In this document: positions 34,027-43,320 of the stretch, piece after piece
How the letters are laid out: the number at the start of each line of letters is the position of its first letter
Numbering within the stretch: the stretch's first letter is position 1
Source: Glaciecola siphonariae
Lineage (GTDB): Bacteria; Pseudomonadota; Gammaproteobacteria; Enterobacterales; Alteromonadaceae
Assembly (NCBI RefSeq): GCF_042652645.1
Contig: NZ_JBHSGU010000001.1
Coordinates: 1-64,000, forward strand
Length of the DNA: 64,000 nucleotides
Direction: 5' to 3'
The notes under the pieces: model-generated
Told to the model about the DNA's origin: nothing
Databases searched by the model: none
The model's input: only the letters and a program-made list of their open reading frames with translations
Translations under genes and position numbers: made by a program

Positions 34027-35424
34027 TTAGATAAAAAGACGCAAGTTTGCAGGATTGAAGTTACTCAATCCCGGTAGCGCAGACCGAAGTTCAGTATCAG
34101 ATAAGCCCCACCAGCGGCCAAGCGGTTCAGCAAACTGCTCGACCGATAATGTTGGAATAAGCCGGCCATTTCCCGCATCAAGATCATGCCCCAAACGTGT
34201 AGGCGGCACATTACCCAATATATTACCGCCGCGCACCGCGCCTCCCATAACAATTTGATTGCCACCCCAACCGTGATCAGTGCCATCTCCGTTAACGGTC
34301 AGTGTTCTGCCAAAGTCAGAGGCGGTAAACGTGGTGACGTTATCAGACAGACCAAGCTCGTTCATTGCCGCGTCAAAAGCTGACAATGCACCGTCTAGTT
34401 GTGAAAGCAAAGCGGGCAAATCAGCTGCTTGATTAGAATGAGTATCAAAACCACCGGTGCCTACGAAAAAGATTTGACGGTTAGCCGACAAACTGTTCCG
34501 TATCGACATGGTTTCGGCAACCGTACGTAATTGACTTCCTAAAGAAGATTCTGGAAATACTGTGTTGATAGTAGGTGCACCTGCGCGAGCAGCGTCAAAC
34601 ACTGTGTTGGTATCAATACCCGCACCAAATTTGTTGGCAATATCTCGTGCTAATAAATTTGTACCAGCAAAACCCTCGGCTCTAAAGCGGTCTTTAGCCA
34701 TGGAGATAAAATCAGACAAATTAGCCGATGGCGCACTTCCATTAATCGCTTCTAGCGCGGTAATGCCCGCAGATCCTGTTAACGACACTTGATAAGGTGA
34801 TACTGTATTGCCAGTAAGAAAGGGGCCAACACCAGTGGTAGATAATGTAAAGAAGTCAGCAATACCGTTATTGGCGCCAGCGGCAAGCATTGCATCTGCA
34901 AATAAGCCGCCCCAACCGGAGGTAGCACCCTCAGGAGCACTTGCTTGCCAGATCGACTGCTGATCGTTATGTGAAAAAAGTCTCGGCGGCACCCTTGCTG
35001 CACCTGTGGCAAAGCCTTGTGCCGTGACGGGCTCTATTAGCGGGCCTACATTGCTCACAAAAGAAACCCTGCCTTGATCAAAGAGCGATTTAAGCTGTGG
35101 CATTTCCGGCGGCAAGGCAAACTCTCGACTCCCAAACTCTGTTGCATTTTCGGGGGTTATGGGTAACAAATTCTCTCTTGCGCGAGCACCATCGTAGCGA
35201 TTTAGCAGCGTCTGCCTTATGTTGGCAAAATCATTGTATGAAGAAAAATCAAAAGGAATTAACAAATCGTGTCCGTCTACGCCACCGAACAAAAACACGC
35301 ACACAAGTGCTTTGTAACCCTCTGTTTGCGCAGCGTGAGCGGTAAGTGAACCTGGCAACCCTAAATAGGCAGTGCCGACAATAGAAGAGGCAACAGAGTA
35401 TCGTAAAAAGTCACGTCTATTCAT
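34027..35424 (-). CDS. DUF1501 secreted protein (Tat signal)
   Basis: A 465-residue DUF1501 protein. The N-terminus MNRRDFLRYSVASSIVG carries the twin-arginine motif, so it is exported folded and may bind a cofactor or metal. The alkaline-phosphatase-like fold is suggested by VFLFGGVDGHDLLIPFD near the start and FGRTLTVNGDGTDHGWGGNQ near the end (conserved D and H). It follows the DUF1800 gene by 26 bp, the usual arrangement, so they form one operon. The role is unknown. Confidence 0.92.
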   Translation of the reverse strand: MNRRDFLRYSVASSIVGTAYLGLPGSLTAHAAQTEGYKALVCVFLFGGVDGHDLLIPFDFSSYNDFANIRQTLLNRYDGARARENLLPITPENATEFGSREFALPPEMPQLKSLFDQGRVSFVSNVGPLIEPVTAQGFATGAARVPPRLFSHNDQQSIWQASAPEGATSGWGGLFADAMLAAGANNGIADFFTLSTTGVGPFLTGNTVSPYQVSLTGSAGITALEAINGSAPSANLSDFISMAKDRFRAEGFAGTNLLARDIANKFGAGIDTNTVFDAARAGAPTINTVFPESSLGSQLRTVAETMSIRNSLSANRQIFFVGTGGFDTHSNQAADLPALLSQLDGALSAFDAAMNELGLSDNVTTFTASDFGRTLTVNGDGTDHGWGGNQIVMGGAVRGGNILGNVPPTRLGHDLDAGNGRLIPTLSVEQFAEPLGRWWGLSDTELRSALPGLSNFNPANLRLFI

Positions 35425-35450
35425 GGGTATGCTCCTTAGCGTTGGATAAA

Positions 35451-37364
35451 TTAGCGTTGAACAAGATAGTCAGGTGAAGACATTAGCATTAACACCGCAT
35501 AGCCTATTAAGGCCTCACGACCGGCTGCTTCGGTTAACGCACTTGGCGCAAAGGCATTGAGCGTGTCGATAAGTGCTGTTTTGCTGCTCTCGCTCAGGGT
35601 GTTGTAAAGCAGTAGCCCATCTAAATATTCTACGAGTGCTTCAGCGTCATCTGCTAAAGGAAGTAAGTCAGCGTAATTGGGAATAAAGGTTTGTTGAGCG
35701 CGTGAAGCGTCAAAATTAGCGCCGAACCGAATAAACACGGGTCGCATATTGTCAAAATTTTCACGCTGAGATTGCAGCGCTCCATAGGACAATAGATTGA
35801 TATACCCCGGAATACTGGATGCATTCACAATCTGCAGTTCAGGCGCAACTAAGCCTTGCTCAGCTGACAGTGTTCCCGGTGCCTTGTAACCTGGCCGATA
35901 AAAGTTAAATACAGAGGGTGAACGATAGGGATGCTGACCAAGCACGCTCAATGATGACGTATCGTAAAACTGAAAGACGTACTCAGGCGTGGTCATATCC
36001 GTTTCGAATGCTCGCATAAAATGGCTCAAACGCAGCACGGGTTCGCGTACTTTGCCAAAGGTATCGTCAGCAAGGGCGTTAGCAATGTAAATACTTTCAT
36101 CAAATAGTATCGCTGCGATAGTCGCTTTTAAGTCACCTTTACGCCCATCTCCTACTTCCTCACCATTTGGTAAGGTGTAGCTTCCAGCATCAAATGCGTT
36201 TGCCACTCGTTCTACATAGGCAGGACTTGGATTACTGGTGACAAATCGCTGGATTAACTGCCGACCTACAAAAGGGCCAACATTGGGATGCGCCATAATA
36301 TGATCTAATGCCATATCAATAGAGGCTTCACCTTGTGTACCCGCTGGTATGGTGAAATCTAAAAAGGATTTTTCACCTGGTTCGTGCTTAGACTCATCTA
36401 TAAGCAATGGCTCTAGCACCGCAGCCCTAATTCGTGTGATTCTTCCTACTAAGCTAGATTGAATATCTAACTCAGGATTATTTAAACCTGTGAATACTTT
36501 CGCAAGGCCCGTAATATCATTGTTATCGTAGACTTCTACTGGATTACCCTCAACATCGGTTACCACAGTGCCGTCTTGATTAAGCTCAACAAGACCAATG
36601 GTAAAAAGCTGTAAAATCTCTCTTGAGTAGTTTTCATCAGGCACGCGACCAGTGCTTTCATCGCCTTTTTCATTGCCTAAATACGTTAAATACTCAGCCA
36701 TTGCTGGCGTATAAGTAACTGCTTCTAATAAATCACGATAATTACCCAGTGCATTATCAGCCAACACCTGTTGGTAATACCCGACCGTTTGCGGAAAGAT
36801 GCCGTTAAGCCCTCCGCTGCCGTTGGACACAACAAGAATTTGTGACAACGCAAAAGCCATGCGCTGGCGAAGCTGGTCTTCGCCATGAACCGCATTTTTC
36901 CAAAAAGTATAGGTGGTTGCACCTTGATCAAATGCATCGGCCAACATACTGCGTTGAGCAGGCTCTCCCATTTCAAAATAGCGCTGTACTTCAGACAAAA
37001 ACTCACTCGTTGGCGCGTTAAATTGATCAACCATCCATGCCGAAGCACTTGTGCCTGTTAAGTCTTCAATGTCTTGCAATCGTGGGCCAAAGGTCGCCAT
37101 GGTTAAAAATCGCGAAGTTTGCTGTGGTGTTGCAAACTTGTTATTTGGCTCTACCACTGGCGAAGGCGCTGGCGTGCTGGGTGGAGCGGGTGTTGTAGGT
37201 GTTGGAGCGGGTTGTGCTGATGGAGGCTCTGGTTCAGAACTTCCTCCTCCACCGCAAGCTGTCAAAACAAATAAAAGAGATGCACAAAAAACAACACGCC
37301 AAACATGCACGCGTTTGTTAAAAAGCCCTCGATAATTAGGGTCAGCCAACCGTATGTCCATCAT
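35451..37364 (-). CDS. DUF1800 lipoprotein
   Basis: A 637-residue DUF1800 protein. The signal peptide ends in lipobox LLFVLTACGGGG with lipidated C37, followed by a long Pro/Ala/Thr-rich linker that would hold the domain away from the membrane. The DUF1800 domain has RQRMAFALSQILVVSN, ENYSREILQLFTIGLVELNQDG and HPYRSPSVFNFYRPGY. It is the first gene of the DUF1800-DUF1501 operon. Function in the envelope is unknown. Confidence 0.92.
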   Translation of the reverse strand: MMDIRLADPNYRGLFNKRVHVWRVVFCASLLFVLTACGGGGSSEPEPPSAQPAPTPTTPAPPSTPAPSPVVEPNNKFATPQQTSRFLTMATFGPRLQDIEDLTGTSASAWMVDQFNAPTSEFLSEVQRYFEMGEPAQRSMLADAFDQGATTYTFWKNAVHGEDQLRQRMAFALSQILVVSNGSGGLNGIFPQTVGYYQQVLADNALGNYRDLLEAVTYTPAMAEYLTYLGNEKGDESTGRVPDENYSREILQLFTIGLVELNQDGTVVTDVEGNPVEVYDNNDITGLAKVFTGLNNPELDIQSSLVGRITRIRAAVLEPLLIDESKHEPGEKSFLDFTIPAGTQGEASIDMALDHIMAHPNVGPFVGRQLIQRFVTSNPSPAYVERVANAFDAGSYTLPNGEEVGDGRKGDLKATIAAILFDESIYIANALADDTFGKVREPVLRLSHFMRAFETDMTTPEYVFQFYDTSSLSVLGQHPYRSPSVFNFYRPGYKAPGTLSAEQGLVAPELQIVNASSIPGYINLLSYGALQSQRENFDNMRPVFIRFGANFDASRAQQTFIPNYADLLPLADDAEALVEYLDGLLLYNTLSESSKTALIDTLNAFAPSALTEAAGREALIGYAVLMLMSSPDYLVQR

Positions 37365-37579
37365 TTGTAAACTCCTCTCACGCGGATGACTTCAGTTCGA
37401 TAAACTTTAAGTAAGTACCGCGAATACAACGTTTGATTGGCAGTCTAAAGAGCTAAAGCAGATGAGTTCAAGTTGAGAAGCTTGGCTTTACTCAATCTTT
37501 ACAAAGCCTTTACGCAGAATTACGTTTTGCGACTTTAGAGTGCTCTCAGTTAAGAGAACTCAGGGTAAAAATTCTCTAA

Positions 37580-37969
37580 GTTGAAAAGGCACGGCGAACT
37601 CGCGATCGAGCGGCGGGCCTTCCGTCTCGGCATCGCTTTTATTCATTAGATGCGCAAATTCTCTCGTCTATACTCGACCCCGGAACGCCTTATGTTGATC
37701 ATGCAGTAGTTGAGGTATTGATTGATGACAAATGGCTTAGAGTAGACAGTTACATTGTAGATAGTGCGCTACTCGCTGGCGCCAAACAGCGCTTAAACGC
37801 AGCTATCGGTATGGGCATTAGAAAAGACGCAAGTGGCGTTTGGTCAGGCATGGAGGACAGTTTTTCGCAATTCCATCCAGATTACAAAAGTATGGATTTT
37901 GGTGTATTTGAAGACGTAAGCGATTTTTACAAACACGCGAGTAAAGCGAGCAAAAGCACTGAGCTATAA
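37580..37969 (+). pseudogene. N-terminally truncated transglutaminase-like gene
   Basis: An open frame from just after a stop (37577-37579) reads RAAGLPSRHRFYSLDAQILS, the Cys-region to strand segment of transglutaminase-like proteins in which the usual Cys position is lost upstream. It then reads YVDHAVVEVLIDDKWLRVDS, the His region, with the catalytic Asp in LRVDSY. The N-terminal half and any start codon are missing. The later TTG at 37718 would give only an 83-residue fragment. It is judged a remnant, but a short expressed form is possible. Confidence 0.55.
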
Positions 37970-38113
37970 ATGCAGGCGTATCACGCTCGCTACGTTAGGG
38001 CTTTTTAAATGTTGGAAAGGAAAACCATTAACCAAATCGGTACCCCACTTTTTACCCTCGTAATTGGTGCATTGAATAGCATCCCGTTTGTATTACAAAA
38101 ACATATAACCAAA

Positions 38114-38152
38114 GAAAAACCCCTTGAAACCAGATGGCTCAAGGGGTTTTGT
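38114..38152 (-). terminator. groEL terminator
   Basis: An inverted repeat AAAACCCCTTGA / TCAAGGGGTTTT (38116-38127 and 38139-38150), with T runs on both sides, ends the groES-groEL transcript on the minus strand. Confidence 0.85.
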
Positions 38153-38156
38153 TTGG

Positions 38157-38186
38157 GAGATTCCCGCATACGCGGGAATGACGGTT
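38157..38186. repeat. REP-like palindrome near groEL
   Basis: GGAGATTCCCGCATACGCGGGAATGACGG contains the inverted repeat TTCCCGC-ATAC-GCGGGAA, a motif seen between genes in many marine gammaproteobacteria. It lies between the terminator and the groEL stop codon. Confidence 0.65.
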
Positions 38187-38204
38187 AGCTAGGCGTCAGC
38201 CCGT

Positions 38205-39842
38205 TTACATCATGCCGCCCATTCCGCCCATGCCGCCCATATCAGGCATGGCTGGTGCGTCTTCCTTTGGTAGTTCGGCCACCATCGCTTCGGTTGTAAT
38301 CATCAGGCTAGCGATTGATGCTGCGAACTGCAATGCAGAGCGCGTGACTTTAGTTGGGTCCAAAATACCCATTTCAATCATGTCGCCGTAAGTGTCGTTG
38401 CCTGCGTTGTAACCGTAGTTACCTTCGCCATTTTTAACAGCGTTAGTCACTACTGACGCTTCCGCACCAGCGTTTGCTGCGATTTGACGAAGCGGTGCTT
38501 CCATAGCACGAAGAGCCATCACGATACCGTGAGTTTGGTCTTCATTGTCGCCAGTCATATCGGCAAGTTTCGCTGCTGCGCGCACAAGTGCTACACCGCC
38601 GCCAGGAACAACGCCTTCTTCAACCGCAGCGCGAGTTGCGTGTAGTGCATCTTCAACGCGGGCTTTTTTCTCTTTCATTTCAACTTCGGTTGCTGCGCCT
38701 ACTTTGATAACTGCAACACCGCCGGCTAGTTTAGCCAAACGCTCTTGTAGTTTCTCTTTGTCGTAGTCTGAAGATGACTCTTCAATTTGCGCACGAATCT
38801 GGTTGCAACGACCTTCAATCGCATCTTGCTCACCAGCACCGTCAACCACGGTTGTGTTATCTTTAGTGATCACAACGCGCTTGGCTGTACCTAGGTCTTC
38901 AAGCTGCACTTTTTCAAGCTCAAGGCCAATTTCTTCAGAAATTACGGTACCACCAGCAAGTGTAGCGATGTCTTGTAGCATTGCTTTACGACGGTCACCA
39001 AAACCAGGTGCTTTAACAGCTGCCACTTTTACGATGCCGCGCATGTTGTTAACCACTAATGTTGCTAGCGCTTCGCCTTCAACATCTTCCGCAATAATTA
39101 ATAGCGGCTTAGATGACTTAGCAACTGCTTCTAGCGTGGGTAGCAACTCACGGATGTTAGAAATTTTCTTATCAACTAACAAAATGTACGGGCTGTCTAG
39201 CTCTACAGAACCGCTTTCCTGATTGTTGATAAAGTAAGGAGATAGGTAACCGCGGTCAAACTGCATACCTTCTACTACGTCTAATTCGTTTTGCAGGGCT
39301 TGGCCTTCTTCAACCGTGATTACGCCCTCTTTACCTACTTTTTCCATTGCTTGAGCAATGATGTCACCCACAACGCTGTCCGAGTTTGCAGAGATAGTAC
39401 CTACTTGAGCAATCGACTTGCTGTCGGCACAGTCGGTAGAAAGCTTTTTAAGTTCTTCAACCGCAGAGACGACTGCTTTGTCGATACCACGCTTAAGGTC
39501 CATTGGGTTCATGCCCGCCGCAACTGCCTTTAAGCCTTCGGTTACGATTGCTTGTGCAAGCACGGTAGCGGTTGTGGTGCCGTCACCAGCTTCGTCGTTT
39601 GCTTTAGACGCCACTTCTTTAACCATCTGTGCGCCCATATTTTCGAATTTATCTTCTAATTCGATTTCTTTAGCAACAGAAACACCGTCTTTGGTGATAG
39701 TAGGCGCGCCGAATGATTTGTCTAATACTACGTGACGGCCTTTAGGGCCAAGGGTAACTTTTACTGCGTTAGCGAGAACGTTAACGCCTTTAAGCATTTT
39801 TGCGCGAGCGTCGTCGCCAAAACGAACTTCTTTAGCTGCCAT
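38205..39842 (-). CDS. groEL: chaperonin GroEL
   Basis: The 60-kDa chaperonin, 545 residues. N-terminal AAKEVRFGDDARAKMLKGVN, the ATP-binding GDGTTTATVLAQAI, and a C-terminal Gly-Met tail (MGGMGGMGGMM type) are all canonical. It encapsulates unfolded proteins with GroES. It follows groES by 55 bp and is transcribed with it from the sigma32-like promoter upstream of groES. Confidence 0.99.
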   Translation of the reverse strand: MAAKEVRFGDDARAKMLKGVNVLANAVKVTLGPKGRHVVLDKSFGAPTITKDGVSVAKEIELEDKFENMGAQMVKEVASKANDEAGDGTTTATVLAQAIVTEGLKAVAAGMNPMDLKRGIDKAVVSAVEELKKLSTDCADSKSIAQVGTISANSDSVVGDIIAQAMEKVGKEGVITVEEGQALQNELDVVEGMQFDRGYLSPYFINNQESGSVELDSPYILLVDKKISNIRELLPTLEAVAKSSKPLLIIAEDVEGEALATLVVNNMRGIVKVAAVKAPGFGDRRKAMLQDIATLAGGTVISEEIGLELEKVQLEDLGTAKRVVITKDNTTVVDGAGEQDAIEGRCNQIRAQIEESSSDYDKEKLQERLAKLAGGVAVIKVGAATEVEMKEKKARVEDALHATRAAVEEGVVPGGGVALVRAAAKLADMTGDNEDQTHGIVMALRAMEAPLRQIAANAGAEASVVTNAVKNGEGNYGYNAGNDTYGDMIEMGILDPTKVTRSALQFAASIASLMITTEAMVAELPKEDAPAMPDMGGMGGMGGMM

Positions 39843-39897
39843 GTGTAATTTCCTCTAAATCTTTAATTTGTTTAATGCAATGGGTGGTTGAATCTAC

Positions 39898-40188
39898 TTA
39901 TTCAACTACCGCTAGAATGTCGCTTTCACTTAAGATTAAGACTTCTTCGCCGTCTAATTTGTCTGTTTTAACGCCATAACCGTCGTTAAAAATGACAGAA
40001 TCACCAACTTTAACGTCTAGTGCTTTTACGTCGCCGTTATCTAATACGCGGCCGTTACCAACTGCGATAACTTTACCGCGCGTTGATTTTTCTGCGGCTG
40101 AGCCAGTCAGCACGATGCCGCCAGCGGATTTGCTTTCTACTTCTTCGCGCTTAATGATGACGCGATCGTGTAAAGGACGAATTGCCAT
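39898..40188 (-). CDS. groES: co-chaperonin GroES
   Basis: The 10-kDa lid of the GroEL chamber, 96 residues from the ATG at 40188; GGAG lies 8 bp upstream, so the longer frame to 40212 is not used. MAIRPLHDRVIIKREEVE and the mobile loop ESKSAGGIVLTGSAAEKST are canonical. It is the first gene of the groES-groEL operon. Confidence 0.98.
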   Translation of the reverse strand: MAIRPLHDRVIIKREEVESKSAGGIVLTGSAAEKSTRGKVIAVGNGRVLDNGDVKALDVKVGDSVIFNDGYGVKTDKLDGEEVLILSESDILAVVE

Positions 40189-40290
40189 TTTCAAATCTCC
40201 TGAAAATTCCAATAAAGATTAGTGTTTATAAAACTCAATCTGAGTGGGTTACCACGCCAAAAACGACGTGAATTCTTTAACTGCAAAGGT

Positions 40291-40318
40291 AAGTGGGGTT
40301 GGTCTATATAAACTCAAG
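40291..40318 (-). promoter_or_regulatory. sigma32-type heat-shock promoter of groES-groEL
   Basis: On the minus strand, CTTGAGT (40318-40312) is followed after 13 bp by CCCCACTT (40298-40291), close to the sigma32 pattern CTTGAAA / CCCCATNT. It lies about 100 bp before the groES start. Confidence 0.7.
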
Positions 40319-40424
40319 GCTCGGTATGAAAAAAATCTGAAATTTATTGTTCGCTTATAATAAGATGCGCAAACACAATCATAAAAATGCGTCTCGAAGG
40401 ACGTGACTTGAGTCGATTTAACAT

Positions 40425-40528
40425 GACTTGAAGACACCCTCGTTTGAAAACGTCGAAATCATGGATGATTTCGATGAGCGCCCATGGATGGGTTCACAGC
40501 GATTTTCAAACGAGGGTGCCTACAAGTC
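40425..40528. repeat. cloverleaf palindrome, copy 1
   Basis: The outer arms are 40425-40450 and 40503-40528, 26 bp with two mismatched pairs, built around CACCCTCGTTTGAAAA. Inside are two smaller hairpins: CGAAATCAT-GG-ATGATTTCG (40454-40473) and CCCAT-GG-ATGGG (40481-40492). Copy 2, at 60347-60448, has the reverse complement of the core. It lies in the 450-bp gap upstream of the M2 peptidase gene. Confidence 0.85.
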
Positions 40529-40638
40529 AAAGCGGTGTGACTTTGTTCAAATTGCATATACACGAACGCAGCTTAACGATTTTTAACACGCGCCGCGAGA
40601 TGCATAATTATAATAAAACCAATTTTACGGGGAATACC

Positions 40639-42477
40639 ATGACACACTTTAAACCGTCATTGCTTGCTCTAGCATTTATTGCCATAGGAAGCGCATGCAC
40701 GCCGGTCGCGAGCGACTCTTCTGCTGTGCAATCAAGGGTTGAAACGGCTGCACTTAGCGCTGAAGATGCCAAGGCGTTTTTACACGACTTTGACACTCAA
40801 ATGGGTAAAATTAGCACACCTGCCGCCCACGCCGCTTGGGCCTACGCGACCCACATCAACTACGATACTGCAAAAGTTAATGCGTATTTTAATGAGCAAG
40901 TATCGGTGCTCGTGGTTAAATATGCCGTTGAGGCGGCAAAGTTTAACGATGTTCAGGTAGACCAAGACACTAGACGTCAGTTAGATCTCTTAAAAGCAGC
41001 GCTTGAAATTGCCCCACCTGCCGACGCGGCAAAGGCCGAGCGACTGGCTGAAATTGGTTCGCAAATGACCAGCATGTATGGCTCAGGACAATACTGCCGA
41101 GAAGAAGGAACCTGTTTATCGCTAGTACAAATGAGCGCAGAAATGGCCACAAGTCGTGATCCTGAATTACTTAAAGAATACTGGCAAGGCTGGCGCGAGG
41201 TGTCAAAGCCAATGAAAGCGATTTATGCCGAGCAAGTGGGCATTGCAAATGAAGGCGCACAAGAACTCGGCTTTGCCGATACCTCTGAGCTTTGGCGTGC
41301 TAAATACGATATGCCCGCCGAACAATTTCCGATAGAACTCGACCGTTTATGGGGGCAGGTAAGTCCGTTCTATGAAGCGCTGCAATGCCACGTGCGCGCC
41401 GAACTTGCAGAGCACTACGGTGAAGATGTCGTTCCCCTTGATAAACCTATTCCGGCGCATTTGTTAGGAAATATGTGGGCACAAAGTTGGGGCAATATTT
41501 ACGATATTGTTAAACCTGCGCAAGAGATGAATGTGCCAGATGTGACCAAAGCGATGGCCGAACAAGGCTACGACGAGTTGAGAATGGTAAAAGAAGCTGA
41601 AGCCTTCTTTTCATCTTTAGGCTTTGAAGAACTTCCAGAAACCTTTTGGGAACGTTCGATGTTTCAAAAGCCTGAAGGGCGTGATGTGCAGTGTCACGCT
41701 TCGGCTTGGAACCTAGACGACAAAGAAGACTTGCGCATTAAAATGTGCATCCAGATCACCGGCGAAGAATTTAACGTGATTCACCATGAGCTCGGTCATA
41801 ACTACTACCAACGTGCGTATAAAGACTTACCCACTTTATATAGAGGCTCTGCCAACAGCGGCTTCCATGAGGCGATTGGCGATACCATTGCGCTGTCGAT
41901 TACGCCTACCTACCTGCAAGGTTTAGGCTTGATTGATGAAATTCCAGATGCATCCAACGACATTGGCATGCTGCTAAAAGTAGCGCTTGATAAAATCGCG
42001 TTTATTCCCTTTGGATTAATGGTAGACCAATGGCGCTGGCAAGTACTCTCGGGCGATGTGCCACCTGAGCAATACAACCAGCTATGGTGGGAGCTTAGAG
42101 AAAAGTATCAAGGTGTTGCTGCACCTGTGGAGCGTGATGCAGATGCCTTTGACCCAGGCGCCAAATATCATGTTCCGGCCAATGTCTCTTATACGCGCTA
42201 CTTTTTAGCGCACATACTGCAGTTTCAGTTTCATCAGGCCTTATGCGATATCGCCGGTAGCGAAGAGCCGCTGCATCGCTGTTCAATTGTTAACAGTAAA
42301 GAAGCTGGAAAAGCGCTTAACGATATGCTGGAAATGGGCAAAAGCCGCCCTTGGCAAGAAGCAATGCAGACTCTAACGGGCTCCCCTGATATGGACGCGT
42401 CCACTATTGAGGCATACTTCAAGCCGCTGAAAATCTGGTTAGACGAACAAAACGCTGACAGACAATGCGGATGGTAA
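40639..42477 (+). CDS. M2-family (ACE-like) zinc dipeptidyl carboxypeptidase lipoprotein
   Basis: A 612-residue peptidase of the angiotensin-converting-enzyme family. A lipobox (AFIAIGSAC, Cys20) anchors it in the periplasm. Zinc ligands are H383 and H387 in HHELGH, with E384 as base and E411 in the HEAIGD segment as third ligand. It removes dipeptides from peptide C-termini. The ATG at 40639 has GGGGAA upstream; a longer frame starts inside the cloverleaf repeat and is rejected. A strong terminator follows the gene. The length fits the single-domain bacterial form. Confidence 0.93.
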   Translation: MTHFKPSLLALAFIAIGSACTPVASDSSAVQSRVETAALSAEDAKAFLHDFDTQMGKISTPAAHAAWAYATHINYDTAKVNAYFNEQVSVLVVKYAVEAAKFNDVQVDQDTRRQLDLLKAALEIAPPADAAKAERLAEIGSQMTSMYGSGQYCREEGTCLSLVQMSAEMATSRDPELLKEYWQGWREVSKPMKAIYAEQVGIANEGAQELGFADTSELWRAKYDMPAEQFPIELDRLWGQVSPFYEALQCHVRAELAEHYGEDVVPLDKPIPAHLLGNMWAQSWGNIYDIVKPAQEMNVPDVTKAMAEQGYDELRMVKEAEAFFSSLGFEELPETFWERSMFQKPEGRDVQCHASAWNLDDKEDLRIKMCIQITGEEFNVIHHELGHNYYQRAYKDLPTLYRGSANSGFHEAIGDTIALSITPTYLQGLGLIDEIPDASNDIGMLLKVALDKIAFIPFGLMVDQWRWQVLSGDVPPEQYNQLWWELREKYQGVAAPVERDADAFDPGAKYHVPANVSYTRYFLAHILQFQFHQALCDIAGSEEPLHRCSIVNSKEAGKALNDMLEMGKSRPWQEAMQTLTGSPDMDASTIEAYFKPLKIWLDEQNADRQCGW

Positions 42478-42509
42478 TCTAGCCCAACTAAGGTATTTGT
42501 ACGCTATAT

Positions 42510-42541
42510 TAAAGACCGACTCATTGCAGTCGGTCTTTTTC
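42510..42541. terminator. bidirectional terminator between M2 peptidase and fxsA
   Basis: An 11-bp stem, AAAGACCGACT / AGTCGGTCTTT (42511-42521 and 42529-42539), has T runs on both sides. The left arm and loop include the last codons and stop of fxsA, which reads in from the other strand. Confidence 0.85.
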
Positions 42542-43033
42542 ATCATTAGGCGTTTTATCTTGGTATTCAGCATCAATAATATCGCCGTTTTCATGCTCTT
42601 TTTGCCCACTTTGCGCGCCACCTTTATAGCTGTCTTGCTGATAAAAGTGAAACTGCGCGCGAGCACCTCCTTTTGCTTGATGGGCAACAAATTGCTTAAC
42701 TAAGAACGCGGCAATCGGGCCCCGAGTAAAGGGTAAGGTAAAGAGCAAACCTACAATATCTGTAATAAAACCTGGCGTGACTAAAAGCACGCCAGCGACT
42801 AAGAGCAACAACCCCTCACTGATTTCTTTGCCCGGCAGCTCACCCTTTGCCGATTTTTGCTGTACCTGACGCAGGGTATTTAAGCCTTCACGCTTAACAA
42901 AAAACGCACCAATAAACGCACTGAACACCACAATAAAAAAGGTGTTCCACCCGCCGATATTATCCGACACCTGTATCAGCAGCATAATTTCTGCAATAGG
43001 CAATACGGCAAATAATAAAAACAAAATTAACAC
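42521..43033 (-). CDS. fxsA: FxsA-family membrane protein
   Basis: A 170-residue inner-membrane protein of the FxsA family. Helices at the N-terminus (LILFLLFAVLPIAEIMLLI, residues 2-20), NTFFIVVFSAFIGAFFV and, after EGLLLLVAG, VLLVTPGFITDIVGLLF are typical. The hydrophilic tail ends DAEYQDKTPNDEKDRLQ. In E. coli FxsA counters F-exclusion of phage T7. Its last codons form one arm of the shared terminator. It is divergent from dsbD and separate from the M2 peptidase. Confidence 0.88.
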   Translation of the reverse strand: MLILFLLFAVLPIAEIMLLIQVSDNIGGWNTFFIVVFSAFIGAFFVKREGLNTLRQVQQKSAKGELPGKEISEGLLLLVAGVLLVTPGFITDIVGLLFTLPFTRGPIAAFLVKQFVAHQAKGGARAQFHFYQQDSYKGGAQSGQKEHENGDIIDAEYQDKTPNDEKDRLQ

Positions 43034-43320
43034 TTAATACGCCTCTTGTTGTGATATTAGAAAAAGTGCACGCACCGCTTGTTGCTTAGGCAAAACGCAA
43101 AAATCATGCAAAATACATAGCAAAGCCGAAAATACGACCTTAGCTCGCAATTTGCCCTATACTATAGAGCTTGGGGCGGTTTGTCCTAATTCAAACCAAA
43201 TCTTACCCAAGCGAGTATTTGTTTAGTCTGGCGTAAAAATAAATGCCGCGCAGCCTTGAAATATTTTCAAGCGCGTACCGGTCATGTAGGCCGTAATTGT
43301 TCATTCCAAAGGTTGTATTA

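Noticed and set aside
40444..40638. N-terminal extension of the M2 peptidase
   Set aside because: The extension runs through the cloverleaf repeat and lacks a ribosome-binding site, whereas the ATG at 40639 has GGGGAA and is followed by a lipobox signal.
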